NCBI GenBank assembly: GCA_030425785.1
Contig: JAUHYJ010000016.1
Location: 1-15,903 of the forward strand
Reading direction: 5' to 3'
From: Acidimicrobiia bacterium
GTDB taxonomy: Bacteria > Actinomycetota > Acidimicrobiia > Acidimicrobiales > Ilumatobacteraceae
DNA: 15,903 bases
The position numbers and the translations under genes are program-made. The notes under the pieces were generated by a model. It had not been told where the DNA came from, did no database searches, and saw only the letters and a list, made by a program, of their open reading frames with translations. Of the stretch, positions 1-8,220 are shown one piece after another. Each line of letters opens with the position of its first letter. The first letter of the stretch is position 1.

Positions 1-894
1 GGCCTGGGCGAGCAGCGACTCGCTGAACCGCGACCGCAGCTGATAGCGGTGATCGATGCCCTGCTCGATCGCTCGCGCCGACTCGGTGGCGGCGAGGGTG
101 CCCAGCACCTGGATCAGAGCGGCGATCACGAGGTAGGCGCCGAGCCGACCCCACTCCGCGCTGTCGTCGGCCCGTTCGATGGTCGAGAGCGCGCCGAGGA
201 ACTGCAGTTGGGCGAGGTACGCGGCACCGAGCAGGTAGGTGGCGCGCAGCGGCCGACGGCGGGCTTCGGCGGTGAGCGCGATCCGCTCGAGGAAGATCAC
301 GGGCAGCGCGAGCAGGGCGATCTGCACGGCGAGACCGGCGACCTGGTCGACCACGTCGTCGGATCCGGCGATCCACTCGCTTCCGATCAGCCAGACGGCG
401 ATCAGGCCGGCCGGGAGGCTCAGCGCGGCGATGACCGGGTTGCGTCGGTTGCCCGTCGCCCGACCGACGTTGATTGCGGCGAGCGCGATCAGCGCCATCG
501 CGATCGGGACGACGGCGAACGCCACCCACCGCTCGACGACCCGAAGGGTGTCGAGGATGTCCCAGGTCCGGTCGAGCTGGCTCGTCAGGACGCCGCTGTC
601 ACGACTCTGCTGCCACAGCAGGAGCAGCACGACGGCGCCGGCGACGGTGAGCAGGCACAAGGCGGCCAGCAGCATCGACATCACGACGCGCAGCACCGAT
701 TCACCCGGGTACGGCTTTCGCGCCGGGGCACGAGCACCGTGGCGGACGCCACGCACGCGGTCGAGCGTGCGTCGAAGCGGGCCGCCGTCGGACGGCGTCA
801 CCGCTTCTCGCGTGATCGACTGACGGGCCTCGGCGACGCGCGCGGTCGTCACACGACCGCTCGCGTCGACGGCAGAGCCCGAGTCAGGGGTCAT
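1..894 (-). CDS. Multi-pass membrane protein of unknown function, 3'-truncated by the window
   Basis: I do not recognise the family. Reading the minus strand from the ATG at 894 gives 298 codons open to base 1, so the C-terminus lies outside the window. The first ~60 residues are polar and rich in Arg/Thr. After them come about six hydrophobic stretches at roughly residues 67-94, 121-143, 151-173, 183-204, 218-236 and 251-270, separated by short charged loops (for example RRRPLRA near 212-218). The length and polar N-terminus could fit an integral membrane protein with a cytoplasmic head. No catalytic motif is visible. No Shine-Dalgarno or clear -10 element precedes the ATG, so the start is uncertain and could lie further in. 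The gene is divergent from the DUF4032 gene, with 120 bases between the two starts. Coding is supported by consistent third-position G/C and coherent membrane segments. Confidence 0.72.
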   Translation of the reverse strand, partial: MTPDSGSAVDASGRVTTARVAEARQSITREAVTPSDGGPLRRTLDRVRGVRHGARAPARKPYPGESVLRVVMSMLLAALCLLTVAGAVVLLLLWQQSRDSGVLTSQLDRTWDILDTLRVVERWVAFAVVPIAMALIALAAINVGRATGNRRNPVIAALSLPAGLIAVWLIGSEWIAGSDDVVDQVAGLAVQIALLALPVIFLERIALTAEARRRPLRATYLLGAAYLAQLQFLGALSTIERADDSAEWGRLGAYLVIAALIQVLGTLAATESARAIEQGIDHRYQLRSRFSESLLAQA

Positions 895-1014
895 GGCCGC
901 CTGCACTCCCACACGTCTTCATCGTCGCACATCTCCGCCGACTTGAGCGCAAATGCCGCCGCATCGCGAACACGTCCCGAACGGTCGTCGACGTCGTCTG
1001 CGAGACTGGCGGCG

Positions 1015-2277
1015 ATGCGCCTCCAGGTGACGAATCCCGACGAGCACGAGCACCTCATCGAGTTCCCGTTCGACCAGCGTCTCGCCGACTGGGACCTCCC
1101 CAATCTGCACCGAGTGCTCGGCATCCATCGCCACGAGGTGAAGCTGATCGAGTTCGACCGCGTCTCGTACGTGATCAAGGAGCTCCCCGACCGACTCGTG
1201 CTGCGCGAGTACGAGCTGCTGCGCGAGGTCGACGATCTCGGTCTGCCGACGGTCGACGCCGTCGCGGCGGTGACCCAGCGCGAGACGACCGACGGTGACG
1301 GGTTGCTGATCACCCGGCACCTCGACTACTCGTTGCCCTACCGGTCGCTGCTGATGGGCCGAGGCCTCGAGATCCCCTACCTCGGCGAACGGCTGCTCGA
1401 CGCCATGGTGGCGCTGCTCGTGCGCATCCACCTGGCCGGCATCTTCTGGGGCGACTGCTCGCTGAACAACACCCTGTTCCGGCGTGACGCCGGCGCGCTG
1501 CAGGCGTACATCATCGACCTCGAGACCGCGGAGCAGCACGAGTCGCTGAGCACCGGCCAGCGCGAGCTCGACGTGATGATCGCCCGCGACAACATGGCGG
1601 GTGGCCTGCTCGACCTGCAGGCATCGGGGCGCCTGACGGCGCACATCGATCCGATCGACGCCGCGAACACGGTCGTCGAGCAGTACGAGGCGTTGTGGAA
1701 CGAGATCACGACGCCGATCGACGCCGCGATCGGCGACGCCGACCCGATCCGCCAGCACCTCGACCGGCTCCATTCGCTCGGCTTCGCCGTCGACGAGATC
1801 GAGGTCATCAGCAACCCCGACGGCCGCTCGGTCCGGATCATCCCGAAGGTCGTCGAGCACGGCTACCACGCCGAGCGACTGGCGAGCCTCACCGGGCTCC
1901 AGGCGGGCGACAACCAGGCCCGCCGGATGCTGCAGGACATCAAGAGCTTCCACGCCGACCAGCAGGCGCAGGCGGTCGAGAGCGGTGGTCGGCAGGTGCC
2001 GTTCAACGTGAGCGCGGTGCGGTGGCTCGACCGCGTGTTCGAGCCGACGATGGCGCAGGTCCCGCCCGAGTTGTTCGAGCGGCTCGAGGCCGCCGAGCTG
2101 TTCCATCACCTGCTCGATCACCGGTACTACATGGGTGAGCGACTCGGCCGCCCGGTCAAGCTCGCCGAGGCTCTCGAGGACTACCTCGAGCATCTGCGGG
2201 CAGCACCCGCCGAGCGGGTGCTGCTCACCGACGCCGCCGCCGTCGGTGACCCCACCGGCGAGATCACCTTCGACTGA
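1015..2277 (+). CDS. DUF4032 protein with lipopolysaccharide-kinase-like fold
   Basis: A 420-residue protein that I recognise as a DUF4032 family member, an actinobacterial group with a kinase-like (Kdo/WaaP-type) N-terminal half and a DUF4032 C-terminal half. A catalytic-loop-like element is visible at about residues 139-155: H139, G142, then GDCSLNN at 146-152 with D147 and N151/N152. It is followed by I166-I167-D168-L169-E170, which sits where the metal-binding DFG-like Asp of kinase folds lies. The N-terminal segment has a plausible nucleotide-binding Lys in YVIKELP near residue 60. The substrate is unknown, so kinase activity is inference. The ATG at 1015 was chosen because upstream in-frame residues look non-coding (Ser/Arg/Thr-rich) and overlap the divergent membrane gene. 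Only a weak GAG-rich stretch precedes it. Eno follows 78 bases downstream. Confidence 0.85.
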   Translation: MRLQVTNPDEHEHLIEFPFDQRLADWDLPNLHRVLGIHRHEVKLIEFDRVSYVIKELPDRLVLREYELLREVDDLGLPTVDAVAAVTQRETTDGDGLLITRHLDYSLPYRSLLMGRGLEIPYLGERLLDAMVALLVRIHLAGIFWGDCSLNNTLFRRDAGALQAYIIDLETAEQHESLSTGQRELDVMIARDNMAGGLLDLQASGRLTAHIDPIDAANTVVEQYEALWNEITTPIDAAIGDADPIRQHLDRLHSLGFAVDEIEVISNPDGRSVRIIPKVVEHGYHAERLASLTGLQAGDNQARRMLQDIKSFHADQQAQAVESGGRQVPFNVSAVRWLDRVFEPTMAQVPPELFERLEAAELFHHLLDHRYYMGERLGRPVKLAEALEDYLEHLRAAPAERVLLTDAAAVGDPTGEITFD

Positions 2278-3633
<1,356 letters not shown>

Positions 3634-3674
3634 CGTGCCACCAGCGGGCACTCACCGACTGGCAGACTGACGCG

Positions 3675-4169
3675 GTGAGCGACGGTACCAAGCAGGCGAC
3701 GCGCGTGTCGCGCCCCGAGCGGGCGGCGTCCGACGCCGGGCGCTCGCGACTCGGCGACTCGACCCGGCCCATCGCTCGCGAGCGGCGCATCCTCACCCAG
3801 CGGCGCAGCACCGTCCTGATGGCGCTCGTGGCGCTCGGCATCGCCGGGGCACTCGCCGTGGCGCTGTTCGGTATCCCGGTGCGCACCCTGTTCGACCAGG
3901 ACGCGCGGATCGAGCAACGCTCCGAGCAGGTGGCCGAGCTCGAGTCGGTCGTCGCCGACCTGCGCAGCGAGGTCGACCGGCTCCGCACCACCGACGGCAT
4001 CCGCGAGGCCGCCCGCGAGGAGCTCGGATACGTCGAGGCCGGTGAGATCCGCGAGACCGTGCTCGACTACCCCGACCTGCCGACCGACCTCCCCGACGGT
4101 TGGCCGTACAGCGTCATCAGCGGAATCGCCGACCTGCGCCGCAGCGGTTCGGTCCCGACGGCACCGTGA
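3675..4169 (+). CDS. Septum formation initiator family protein (FtsB/DivIC-like)
   Basis: A 164-residue bitopic membrane protein of the FtsB/DivIC family, a divisome component that bridges other cell-division proteins. The order is typical: a basic cytoplasmic tail of about 45 residues, one transmembrane helix at about 46-66, a coiled coil at about 76-104 (repeated E/L/V heptads, ending LRSEVDRLR), then the family's conserved REELGYVEAGEI block at 115-126. A Pro-rich C-terminal tail follows. The start is GTG at 3675, without a Shine-Dalgarno. CAGACT ending 6 bases upstream could be a poor -10 box, or the gene may be read through from eno. Its TGA overlaps the GTG of the Nudix gene (GTGA, 4 bases), which implies coupled translation. 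Position directly after eno supports the assignment. Confidence 0.88.
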   Translation: MSDGTKQATRVSRPERAASDAGRSRLGDSTRPIARERRILTQRRSTVLMALVALGIAGALAVALFGIPVRTLFDQDARIEQRSEQVAELESVVADLRSEVDRLRTTDGIREAAREELGYVEAGEIRETVLDYPDLPTDLPDGWPYSVISGIADLRRSGSVPTAP

Positions 4170-4711
4170 GCGAACCCGGGCGCTGGCTCGACCGGGGCGA
4201 CACCGTCATCTACGACAGCCCCTGGGTTCGGCTCGTCACGACCGACGTGGTGCTGCCCGACGGCACCCGCATCGACCACCACGTCGTGCGGATGGACCGG
4301 CCCGCCGCCGGGACGATCGTCGTCCGCGACGACGAGGTGCTGCTCATGTGGCGACACCGGTTCATCACCGACAGCTGGGGGTGGGAGATCCCCGCCGGCG
4401 GCGTCGACCCGGGCGAGGACCTCGCCGCCGCCGCCCGGCGCGAGGCACTCGAGGAGACCGGCTGGGAGCCGACGTCGGTGACATCGCTGTGCTCGTTCCA
4501 CCCGGCGAACGGATTGGTCGACCAGTCGTTCCACATCTTCGTGGCACACGATGCGACACACCGTGGCGACCCCTCCGACCCCAACGAGGCAGCACGGATC
4601 GAGTGGGTCGCCATCGACGAGGTCCGCCGACGCCTGCTCGCGGGCGAGATCACCGACGGACTCAGCTTCGCGGCCCTGGCGTTCGCCTTCACCGCCGGCG
4701 CACTCGCCTGA
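4166..4711 (+). CDS. Nudix hydrolase, ADP-ribose pyrophosphatase-like
   Basis: A 181-residue Nudix hydrolase. The Nudix box is complete: G78, E84, R92-E93, E96-E97, G99 and hydrophobic W100, matching Gx5Ex7REUxEExGU. The preceding WEIPAGG (residues 73-79) is typical of ADP-ribose or nucleoside-diphosphate-sugar pyrophosphatases, so hydrolysis of ADP-ribose to AMP and ribose-5-phosphate is the likeliest activity. Exact substrate preference cannot be read from the sequence. The GTG start overlaps the stop of the FtsB-like gene by 4 bases. An ORF open further upstream (from 4100) would overlap the FtsB gene deeply and is not needed. The pairing with a division gene is probably an expression unit rather than a functional link. 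Confidence 0.93.
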   Translation: MSEPGRWLDRGDTVIYDSPWVRLVTTDVVLPDGTRIDHHVVRMDRPAAGTIVVRDDEVLLMWRHRFITDSWGWEIPAGGVDPGEDLAAAARREALEETGWEPTSVTSLCSFHPANGLVDQSFHIFVAHDATHRGDPSDPNEAARIEWVAIDEVRRRLLAGEITDGLSFAALAFAFTAGALA

Positions 4712-4895
4712 TCCGGTGTCGGCGGCGTCCTGGGCGCAGCGGCGCACTGGGGCGACGTGTGGCCCGAGCCGCTGACCATCGTCGTGCTGGTCGCACCGAG
4801 CGGGGCGGGCGTGCTCGGCCAGCTCGCCCAGCTCAGCGTCGGCTGGTCCGACTCCAAGCGGAGCGCGCCGGCCGCCGCGGGTACGTTGGGGCGCG
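4712..4895. other. Spacer between the Nudix and K+ channel genes
   Basis: This is 184 bases without a convincing gene. The frame of the Nudix gene stays open after its stop (a GTG at 4757 could begin a peptide), but the peptide has no recognisable domain and the frame simply runs on as an out-of-frame reading of the channel gene. Only the promoter motif at 4882-4887 is identifiable. Confidence 0.5.
4882..4887 (+). promoter_or_regulatory. Probable -10 element (TACGTT) of the K+ channel operon
   Basis: TACGTT followed by eight bases (GGGGCGCG) and then the ATG at 4896. Sequence and spacing are nearly identical to the eno promoter. This suggests a leaderless transcript for the channel–HAD–membrane protein operon. 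Confidence 0.55.
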
Positions 4896-5888
4896 ATGAG
4901 GTCGACGATCGGGCGTCTGCGACTCGCGGTGGCGATGGTGCTGACGGTCTTCGTCGTCGGCACCATCGGCTACGCGGCCTTCGGGCTCTCGGTGCTCGAC
5001 GCGATGTACATGACGATCACGACGATCACGACGGTCGGCTTCCGCGAGATCATCGGACCGGACGTCACCAACGCCGAGAAGCTGTTCACGATGGCGATCA
5101 TCGTCACCGGTGTCAGCACCGTCCTGTACACGTTCACGCTCGGCGTGCAGGTCGTGGTCGAAGGTCAGTTGCGCGAGTTCGTGGGGAGGAGACGAATGGA
5201 CAAGCAGATCGCCGACATGCGCGGTCACGTCATCGTGTGCGGATGGGGCCGCGTCGGCAAGGCGGTGGCAGGCGACCTGCTCGCCGCCGGCCGCCCGGTC
5301 GTCGTGATCGACGTGAACGAGGAACGCATCCGCAGCATCGACGTCCCGACCGTGGTCGGCGATGCGACGCTCGACGCCACCCTGCGCGCCGCGGGGATCG
5401 AGCACGCCACCTCGCTCGTCGCGGCCCTCGAGGGCGACGCCGAGAACCTGTTCGTCACCCTGTCGAGCAAGGCCATCAATCCCGGGCTGTTCATCGTCGC
5501 CCGCGCCCGCCAGGAGGAGAGCGTCGACAAGCTCAGCCGCGCGGGCGCCGACCGGGTCGTCAACCCCCAGGAGCTGGGCGCCGCGCGCATGGCGTCGTTC
5601 GTCGTGCAGCCGAACGTGGCCGAGTTCGTCGACGTCGTCATGCACGAGCGCTCGATGGACTTCCGGATGCAGGAGGTCGACATCCCCGACGACTCGCCGC
5701 TCGCCGGGCAGTCGCTGCGGGAGGCCAACCTGCGCGAGCAGGCCGGCGTGCTCGTGCTCGCGTTGCGCGGTGACGACGGCGTGTTCACGACCAACCCGGC
5801 CCCCGACACGGTGCTGCACCCGCACAACGTCGTGATCGCCGTCGGAACCACCGATGCCCTCGACCGGCTCGTGAAGGTCGTGCAGTGA
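4896..5888 (+). CDS. Two-TM potassium channel with cytosolic RCK (TrkA-N/TrkA-C) domain
   Basis: A 330-residue K+ channel of the MthK-like architecture. TM1 is at about residues 8-30, the pore helix and filter at 33-52, and TM2 at 62-88. RCK-N starts at 110 with the Rossmann motif G116-W-G118-R-V-G121 and acidic D139 after the second strand (VVVIDVNEER). An RCK-C domain occupies about 250-330. It would conduct K+ across the plasma membrane, gated by a nucleotide or ion bound to the RCK ring. The filter reads TTVGFRE at residues 45-51, with Arg50 where classical channels have the second Gly of TVGYG. Met101 is preceded by an internal Shine-Dalgarno, suggesting a second product made of the RCK domain alone (see the internal RBS entry). 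The stop overlaps the GTG of the HAD gene by 4 bases. Confidence 0.93.
   Translation: MRSTIGRLRLAVAMVLTVFVVGTIGYAAFGLSVLDAMYMTITTITTVGFREIIGPDVTNAEKLFTMAIIVTGVSTVLYTFTLGVQVVVEGQLREFVGRRRMDKQIADMRGHVIVCGWGRVGKAVAGDLLAAGRPVVVIDVNEERIRSIDVPTVVGDATLDATLRAAGIEHATSLVAALEGDAENLFVTLSSKAINPGLFIVARARQEESVDKLSRAGADRVVNPQELGAARMASFVVQPNVAEFVDVVMHERSMDFRMQEVDIPDDSPLAGQSLREANLREQAGVLVLALRGDDGVFTTNPAPDTVLHPHNVVIAVGTTDALDRLVKVVQ
5183..5198 (+). promoter_or_regulatory. Internal ribosome binding site and in-frame ATG (Met101) inside the K+ channel gene
   Basis: GGGGAGGAG at 5183-5191 is a perfect anti-16S match four bases before an in-frame ATG at 5196. It spells Gly-Arg-Arg-Arg with AGG and AGA codons, which are rare in such GC-rich genes (neighbouring Arg codons are CGC/CGG/CGT). 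The product from Met101 would be a ~230-residue soluble RCK protein. MthK is known to produce its free RCK domain from an internal start at Met107. Confidence 0.7.
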
Positions 5889-6574
5889 CCGGTTCCGAAC
5901 GCACCCACGTCCTGCTCGACCTCGACGGCACCCTGTCGGACTCCGAGCCGGGGATCATGCGGTCGCTGCAATGGGCCTGCGAGCAGGAGGGCTTCCCGAT
6001 CCCGACCGAGGCGGAAGTGCGGTCGGTGATCGGACCGCCGTTCGAGATCGGCCTCCCGTCGATCGGCATCCCCGACGATGCGCTCGAACGGGTCATCAAC
6101 ACGTACCGCAGCCGATACGAACGGATCGGCGCCTTCGAGAACACCCTGTACGACGGCATCGTCGAGATGCTCGACGCGATGGCGGCGTCCGGCCTGTCGC
6201 TCTCGATCGCGACGGCCAAGCCGGAACAGACCGCGCACCCGATCCTCGACTACTTCGAGATCAGCGGCCGGTTCGAGGTCCGGGCCGGGGCGACGATGAC
6301 GTCCGAGCGTCGCACGAAGGCCCAGGTCATCGACCACGCGCTGCACGAGCTCGGCATCTGGGGTCACCCCGATCTCGAGGCGATGGTGATCATGGTCGGC
6401 GACCGCGACCACGACGTCCACGGGGCGATGCACCACGGCATCCCGTGCATCGGCGTGCGTTGGGGCTACGGCTCGATCGAGGAGCTGCTCACGGCCGGCG
6501 CCGTCGCCATCGCCGACACCCCGGCCGACGTTGCGGCGATGGTCGCCGAGCCGTACCGTTTGATCCGCTCATGA
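5885..6574 (+). CDS. HAD-superfamily hydrolase, phosphoglycolate phosphatase-like
   Basis: A 229-residue HAD phosphatase with all four motifs: I, D12-L-D14-G-T (nucleophile and acid/base); II, Thr110 in SIATAKPE; III, Lys145 in ERRTKAQ; IV, G172-D173-R-D-H-D177. A helical cap domain at about residues 20-90 places it in the Gph/PGP-like C1 group. It should hydrolyse a small phosphate monoester such as phosphoglycolate or a nucleotide, but the natural substrate is not evident. The GTG start lies in the 4-base GTGA overlap with the channel stop, and the TGA overlaps the next gene's ATG (ATGA), so it is the middle gene of a translationally coupled operon. Confidence 0.92.
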   Translation: MTGSERTHVLLDLDGTLSDSEPGIMRSLQWACEQEGFPIPTEAEVRSVIGPPFEIGLPSIGIPDDALERVINTYRSRYERIGAFENTLYDGIVEMLDAMAASGLSLSIATAKPEQTAHPILDYFEISGRFEVRAGATMTSERRTKAQVIDHALHELGIWGHPDLEAMVIMVGDRDHDVHGAMHHGIPCIGVRWGYGSIEELLTAGAVAIADTPADVAAMVAEPYRLIRS

Positions 6575-7011
6575 GCGACGCACCCCTCGACACCCGCCTC
6601 TCCGGCGACCCGGAGTACACGCTCTGCGATCCGCCGCCGCTCGGGCCGCCGCGCACCCGGGCCGATCGGTTCATGCGGCGCGTGCTCCGGCTGCCCGTCG
6701 ACGGACCGAAGGCGACGGCCGCCGAGGCCCAGCGGGCGTTCCAGACATCGGTCGCCGTGGCGGCCGTGCGCTGCCTGATCATGTACATCCTGCTGCCGTT
6801 CGTCCTCCCGGCGATCGGCATCGCGGCCGGGGTCGGGCCCTGGATCGGCCTGCCGATCGCCGTGGCGGCGATCGTCGCGGTCACGATGAGCATCCGCCGG
6901 TTCTGGCGCGCGGATCACTCGAAGCGCTGGCACTACACCGTGATCGGCAGCATCGTGATCGGCTTCATGGTCTACGAGATCGTGAAGGATCTCCGCGACA
7001 TCCTCACCTGA
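6571..7011 (+). CDS. Small membrane protein of unknown function, three predicted TM helices
   Basis: A 146-residue protein that I do not recognise. A polar N-terminal region of about 60 residues (Pro/Arg/Asp-rich) is followed by hydrophobic stretches at about 62-86, 90-107 and 122-137, and a short charged C-terminus (KDLRDILT). Its ATG overlaps the stop of the HAD gene (ATGA), so it is translated as the last gene of the channel–HAD operon. That position suggests a membrane role connected with the channel, but nothing in the sequence confirms it. The N-terminal TLCDPPPLGPPRTRADRFMRR stretch looks like a cytoplasmic tail. Gene reality is supported by the overlap, by the membrane segments and by third-position G/C. 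Confidence 0.8.
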   Translation: MSDAPLDTRLSGDPEYTLCDPPPLGPPRTRADRFMRRVLRLPVDGPKATAAEAQRAFQTSVAVAAVRCLIMYILLPFVLPAIGIAAGVGPWIGLPIAVAAIVAVTMSIRRFWRADHSKRWHYTVIGSIVIGFMVYEIVKDLRDILT

Positions 7012-7026
7012 CCCCGCCCCATCCCG

Positions 7027-7149
7027 CCCCGCTCACGTTCTGGTCGGAGTTCTGGCGCCCCGCTCACGTACTGGTCGGAGTTCCGGACGTCATGACGGCC
7101 GAAACTCCGACCGGAACGACCCCGGTTGGCGAGTTGTCCGACCGGAACG
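7027..7149. repeat. Cluster of four copies of a ~20-29 base repeat, two direct and two inverted
   Basis: Copies 1 (7027-7055) and 2 (7058-7086) are direct repeats of 29 bases with 27 identities, built on CGCTCACGTnCTGGTCGGAG. Copy 3 (7099-7118) is inverted: its reverse complement matches the core of copy 1 at 17 of 20 positions. A shorter inverted copy, TCCGACCGGAACG, is at 7137-7149 and is identical to 7106-7118. They fill the spacer between two convergent genes. Confidence 0.8.
7073..7112. terminator. Hairpin between convergent genes, possible bidirectional terminator
   Basis: Repeat copies 2 and 3 pair as a 14-bp stem with one C·A mismatch (7073-7086 with 7099-7112) around a 12-base loop that itself contains palindromic CGTCATGACG. 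It lies 61 bases after the stop of the + strand membrane gene and 64 bases after the stop of the - strand desaturase. No T-run follows, so intrinsic termination is not certain. Confidence 0.45.
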
Positions 7150-7176
7150 GGAACGGAGGGGATGGGAGGGACGTGG

Positions 7177-8196
7177 TCACATGGCGAGTTGGCTGTTGCC
7201 GGTCGCCTGCAGGCTCGGGCCGCGCTCCGCACCCGATGAGCACTGCCGCCAGAACGCCCGGTAGCTCGGGTACTCGAGCTCGGGCGTGATCCAGCCGCTC
7301 GCGACGAGCTCGTCGTGCAGGCGGGGCAGGTTCGTCCACGGCACCGCCATGTCGGCGTGGTGCGCCAGGTGCCAGCCGGTGTGGTACGGCACCATCCAGT
7401 AGCGGGCCAGCAGCGACTGACGGATCACGTGGGTCGTCTCGCGGCGATCGCGCGACCGGATCATGCCGCCGTGCTCGGCGATCGCCCGCAAGCGGTTCGA
7501 GAACTTCCAGAGCGTCGACCACGACAGGATCCAGACGAGATAGGCGAACGGCCGCTGGACGGCGATCGCAGCACCGAGCATGACGACGTGGAGCCCGAGG
7601 ATCATCAACGCCTCGGCCTTGCGAGCCCGGATCGCCGTGCCGAGCACGACGAAGTTCTTGTACGCACTCTGGCCGGTGAGGTCACGTCGCAGCTTGCGGC
7701 GCCACGACGCCTTCGAGATCGGGTAGCCGGTGTAGAGCGCCATGTCGGGCTCGTCGGGACCCATCTCGTCGCGGTGGTGGGCGAAGTGCGCCCGGCGGTA
7801 GGCCATCGTGGCGGTGTACGACGAGTAGCCGACGAAGCGGCCGACCAGGTCGTTCGCCCGCCGGTTCGAGAACAGCAGGCGGTGGGCGGCCTCGTGGGCG
7901 AGGATGTTGAGGCACACGTGCCCGCGTGCCATCAGGAAGAACGCGAGCACGTACGACCACCAGGTGTTGATCACCGCCGCCGCGATCACGACACCGTACG
8001 ACTGCAGGATCGTCGCGGTCACGGCGACGACGTTGCGCAGGTTCGGGATGGTGCGCAGCTCGTCGCGCAGCTCGCGGATCGGCATGCCGCGTGCGTTGAA
8101 GCGGTCGTTCGGCAGCACGGCGGGTCGCGCGGACGGCGGCGGGACCATGTTCGTGTGGGCGCTCGCGGGTGCTGCGTGTACAGCGGTGTCGGCCAT
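7177..8196 (-). CDS. Membrane fatty acid desaturase
   Basis: A 339-residue integral membrane di-iron desaturase. The three histidine boxes are present: H101EAAH105, H137FAHH141 (in RRAHFAHHRDE), and H276LAHH280 preceded by H272. E241-H242-GG adds a further likely ligand. Hydrophobic helices flank the boxes (about 57-98 and 195-230). It likely introduces a double bond into a fatty acyl chain to tune membrane fluidity; head group and regiospecificity cannot be told. The first 30 residues are a low-complexity Ala/Pro tail. The ATG at 8196 has no Shine-Dalgarno but has TAACAT 6 bases upstream. The gene is divergent from a PaaX-like regulator over 24 bases, which makes that regulator its probable controller. 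Confidence 0.93.
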   Translation of the reverse strand: MADTAVHAAPASAHTNMVPPPSARPAVLPNDRFNARGMPIRELRDELRTIPNLRNVVAVTATILQSYGVVIAAAVINTWWSYVLAFFLMARGHVCLNILAHEAAHRLLFSNRRANDLVGRFVGYSSYTATMAYRRAHFAHHRDEMGPDEPDMALYTGYPISKASWRRKLRRDLTGQSAYKNFVVLGTAIRARKAEALMILGLHVVMLGAAIAVQRPFAYLVWILSWSTLWKFSNRLRAIAEHGGMIRSRDRRETTHVIRQSLLARYWMVPYHTGWHLAHHADMAVPWTNLPRLHDELVASGWITPELEYPSYRAFWRQCSSGAERGPSLQATGNSQLAM

Positions 8197-8202
8197 ACCC
8201 CC

Positions 8203-8208
8203 ATGTTA
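8203..8208 (-). promoter_or_regulatory. Probable -10 element (TAACAT) for the desaturase
   Basis: On the minus strand TAACAT ends 6 bases before the desaturase ATG. It shares its TA with the opposite-facing TACACT of the regulator gene. Spacing predicts a leaderless or nearly leaderless mRNA. Confidence 0.5.
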
Positions 8209-8212
8209 CACT
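8207..8212 (+). promoter_or_regulatory. Probable -10 element (TACACT) for the PaaX-like regulator
   Basis: TACACT ends 8 bases before the GTG at 8221, with no Shine-Dalgarno between. It overlaps the minus-strand TAACAT box by the two bases TA, so the two promoters occupy only 10 bases (8203-8212). An in-frame ATG at 8203 lies upstream of this box and would not be in the mRNA. Confidence 0.55.
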
Positions 8213-8220
8213 TCGTGATC

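Noticed and set aside
239..823. Plus-strand open frames over the first 890 bases
   Set aside because: They are antisense to the coherent minus-strand membrane protein and give Arg/Ser/Thr-rich sequence with no domain.
919..2193. 424-codon minus-strand frame opposite the DUF4032 gene
   Set aside because: High GC keeps the antisense frame open; the peptide is low-complexity (Val/Arg/Asp/Leu) and the plus strand has clear kinase-like motifs.
3651..3679. 7-bp inverted repeat CTCACCG/CGGTGAG around the GTG start of the FtsB-like gene
   Set aside because: Perfect but short with a 15-base loop; expected by chance in GC-rich DNA and no other sign of a regulatory RNA.
4757..5773. Plus-strand frame beginning in the Nudix–channel spacer
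   Set aside because: Becomes an Arg-rich out-of-frame reading of the channel gene; no start signal and no domain.
7027..7149. CRISPR-like array
   Set aside because: Repeats are separated by 2 bases or inverted, there are no spacers of regular length and no cas genes.
8203..8205. ATG 8203 as the start of the PaaX-like regulator
   Set aside because: It overlaps the probable -10 hexamers, so it would not be in a leaderless mRNA, and the extra residues (LHFVI) are not needed for the domain.
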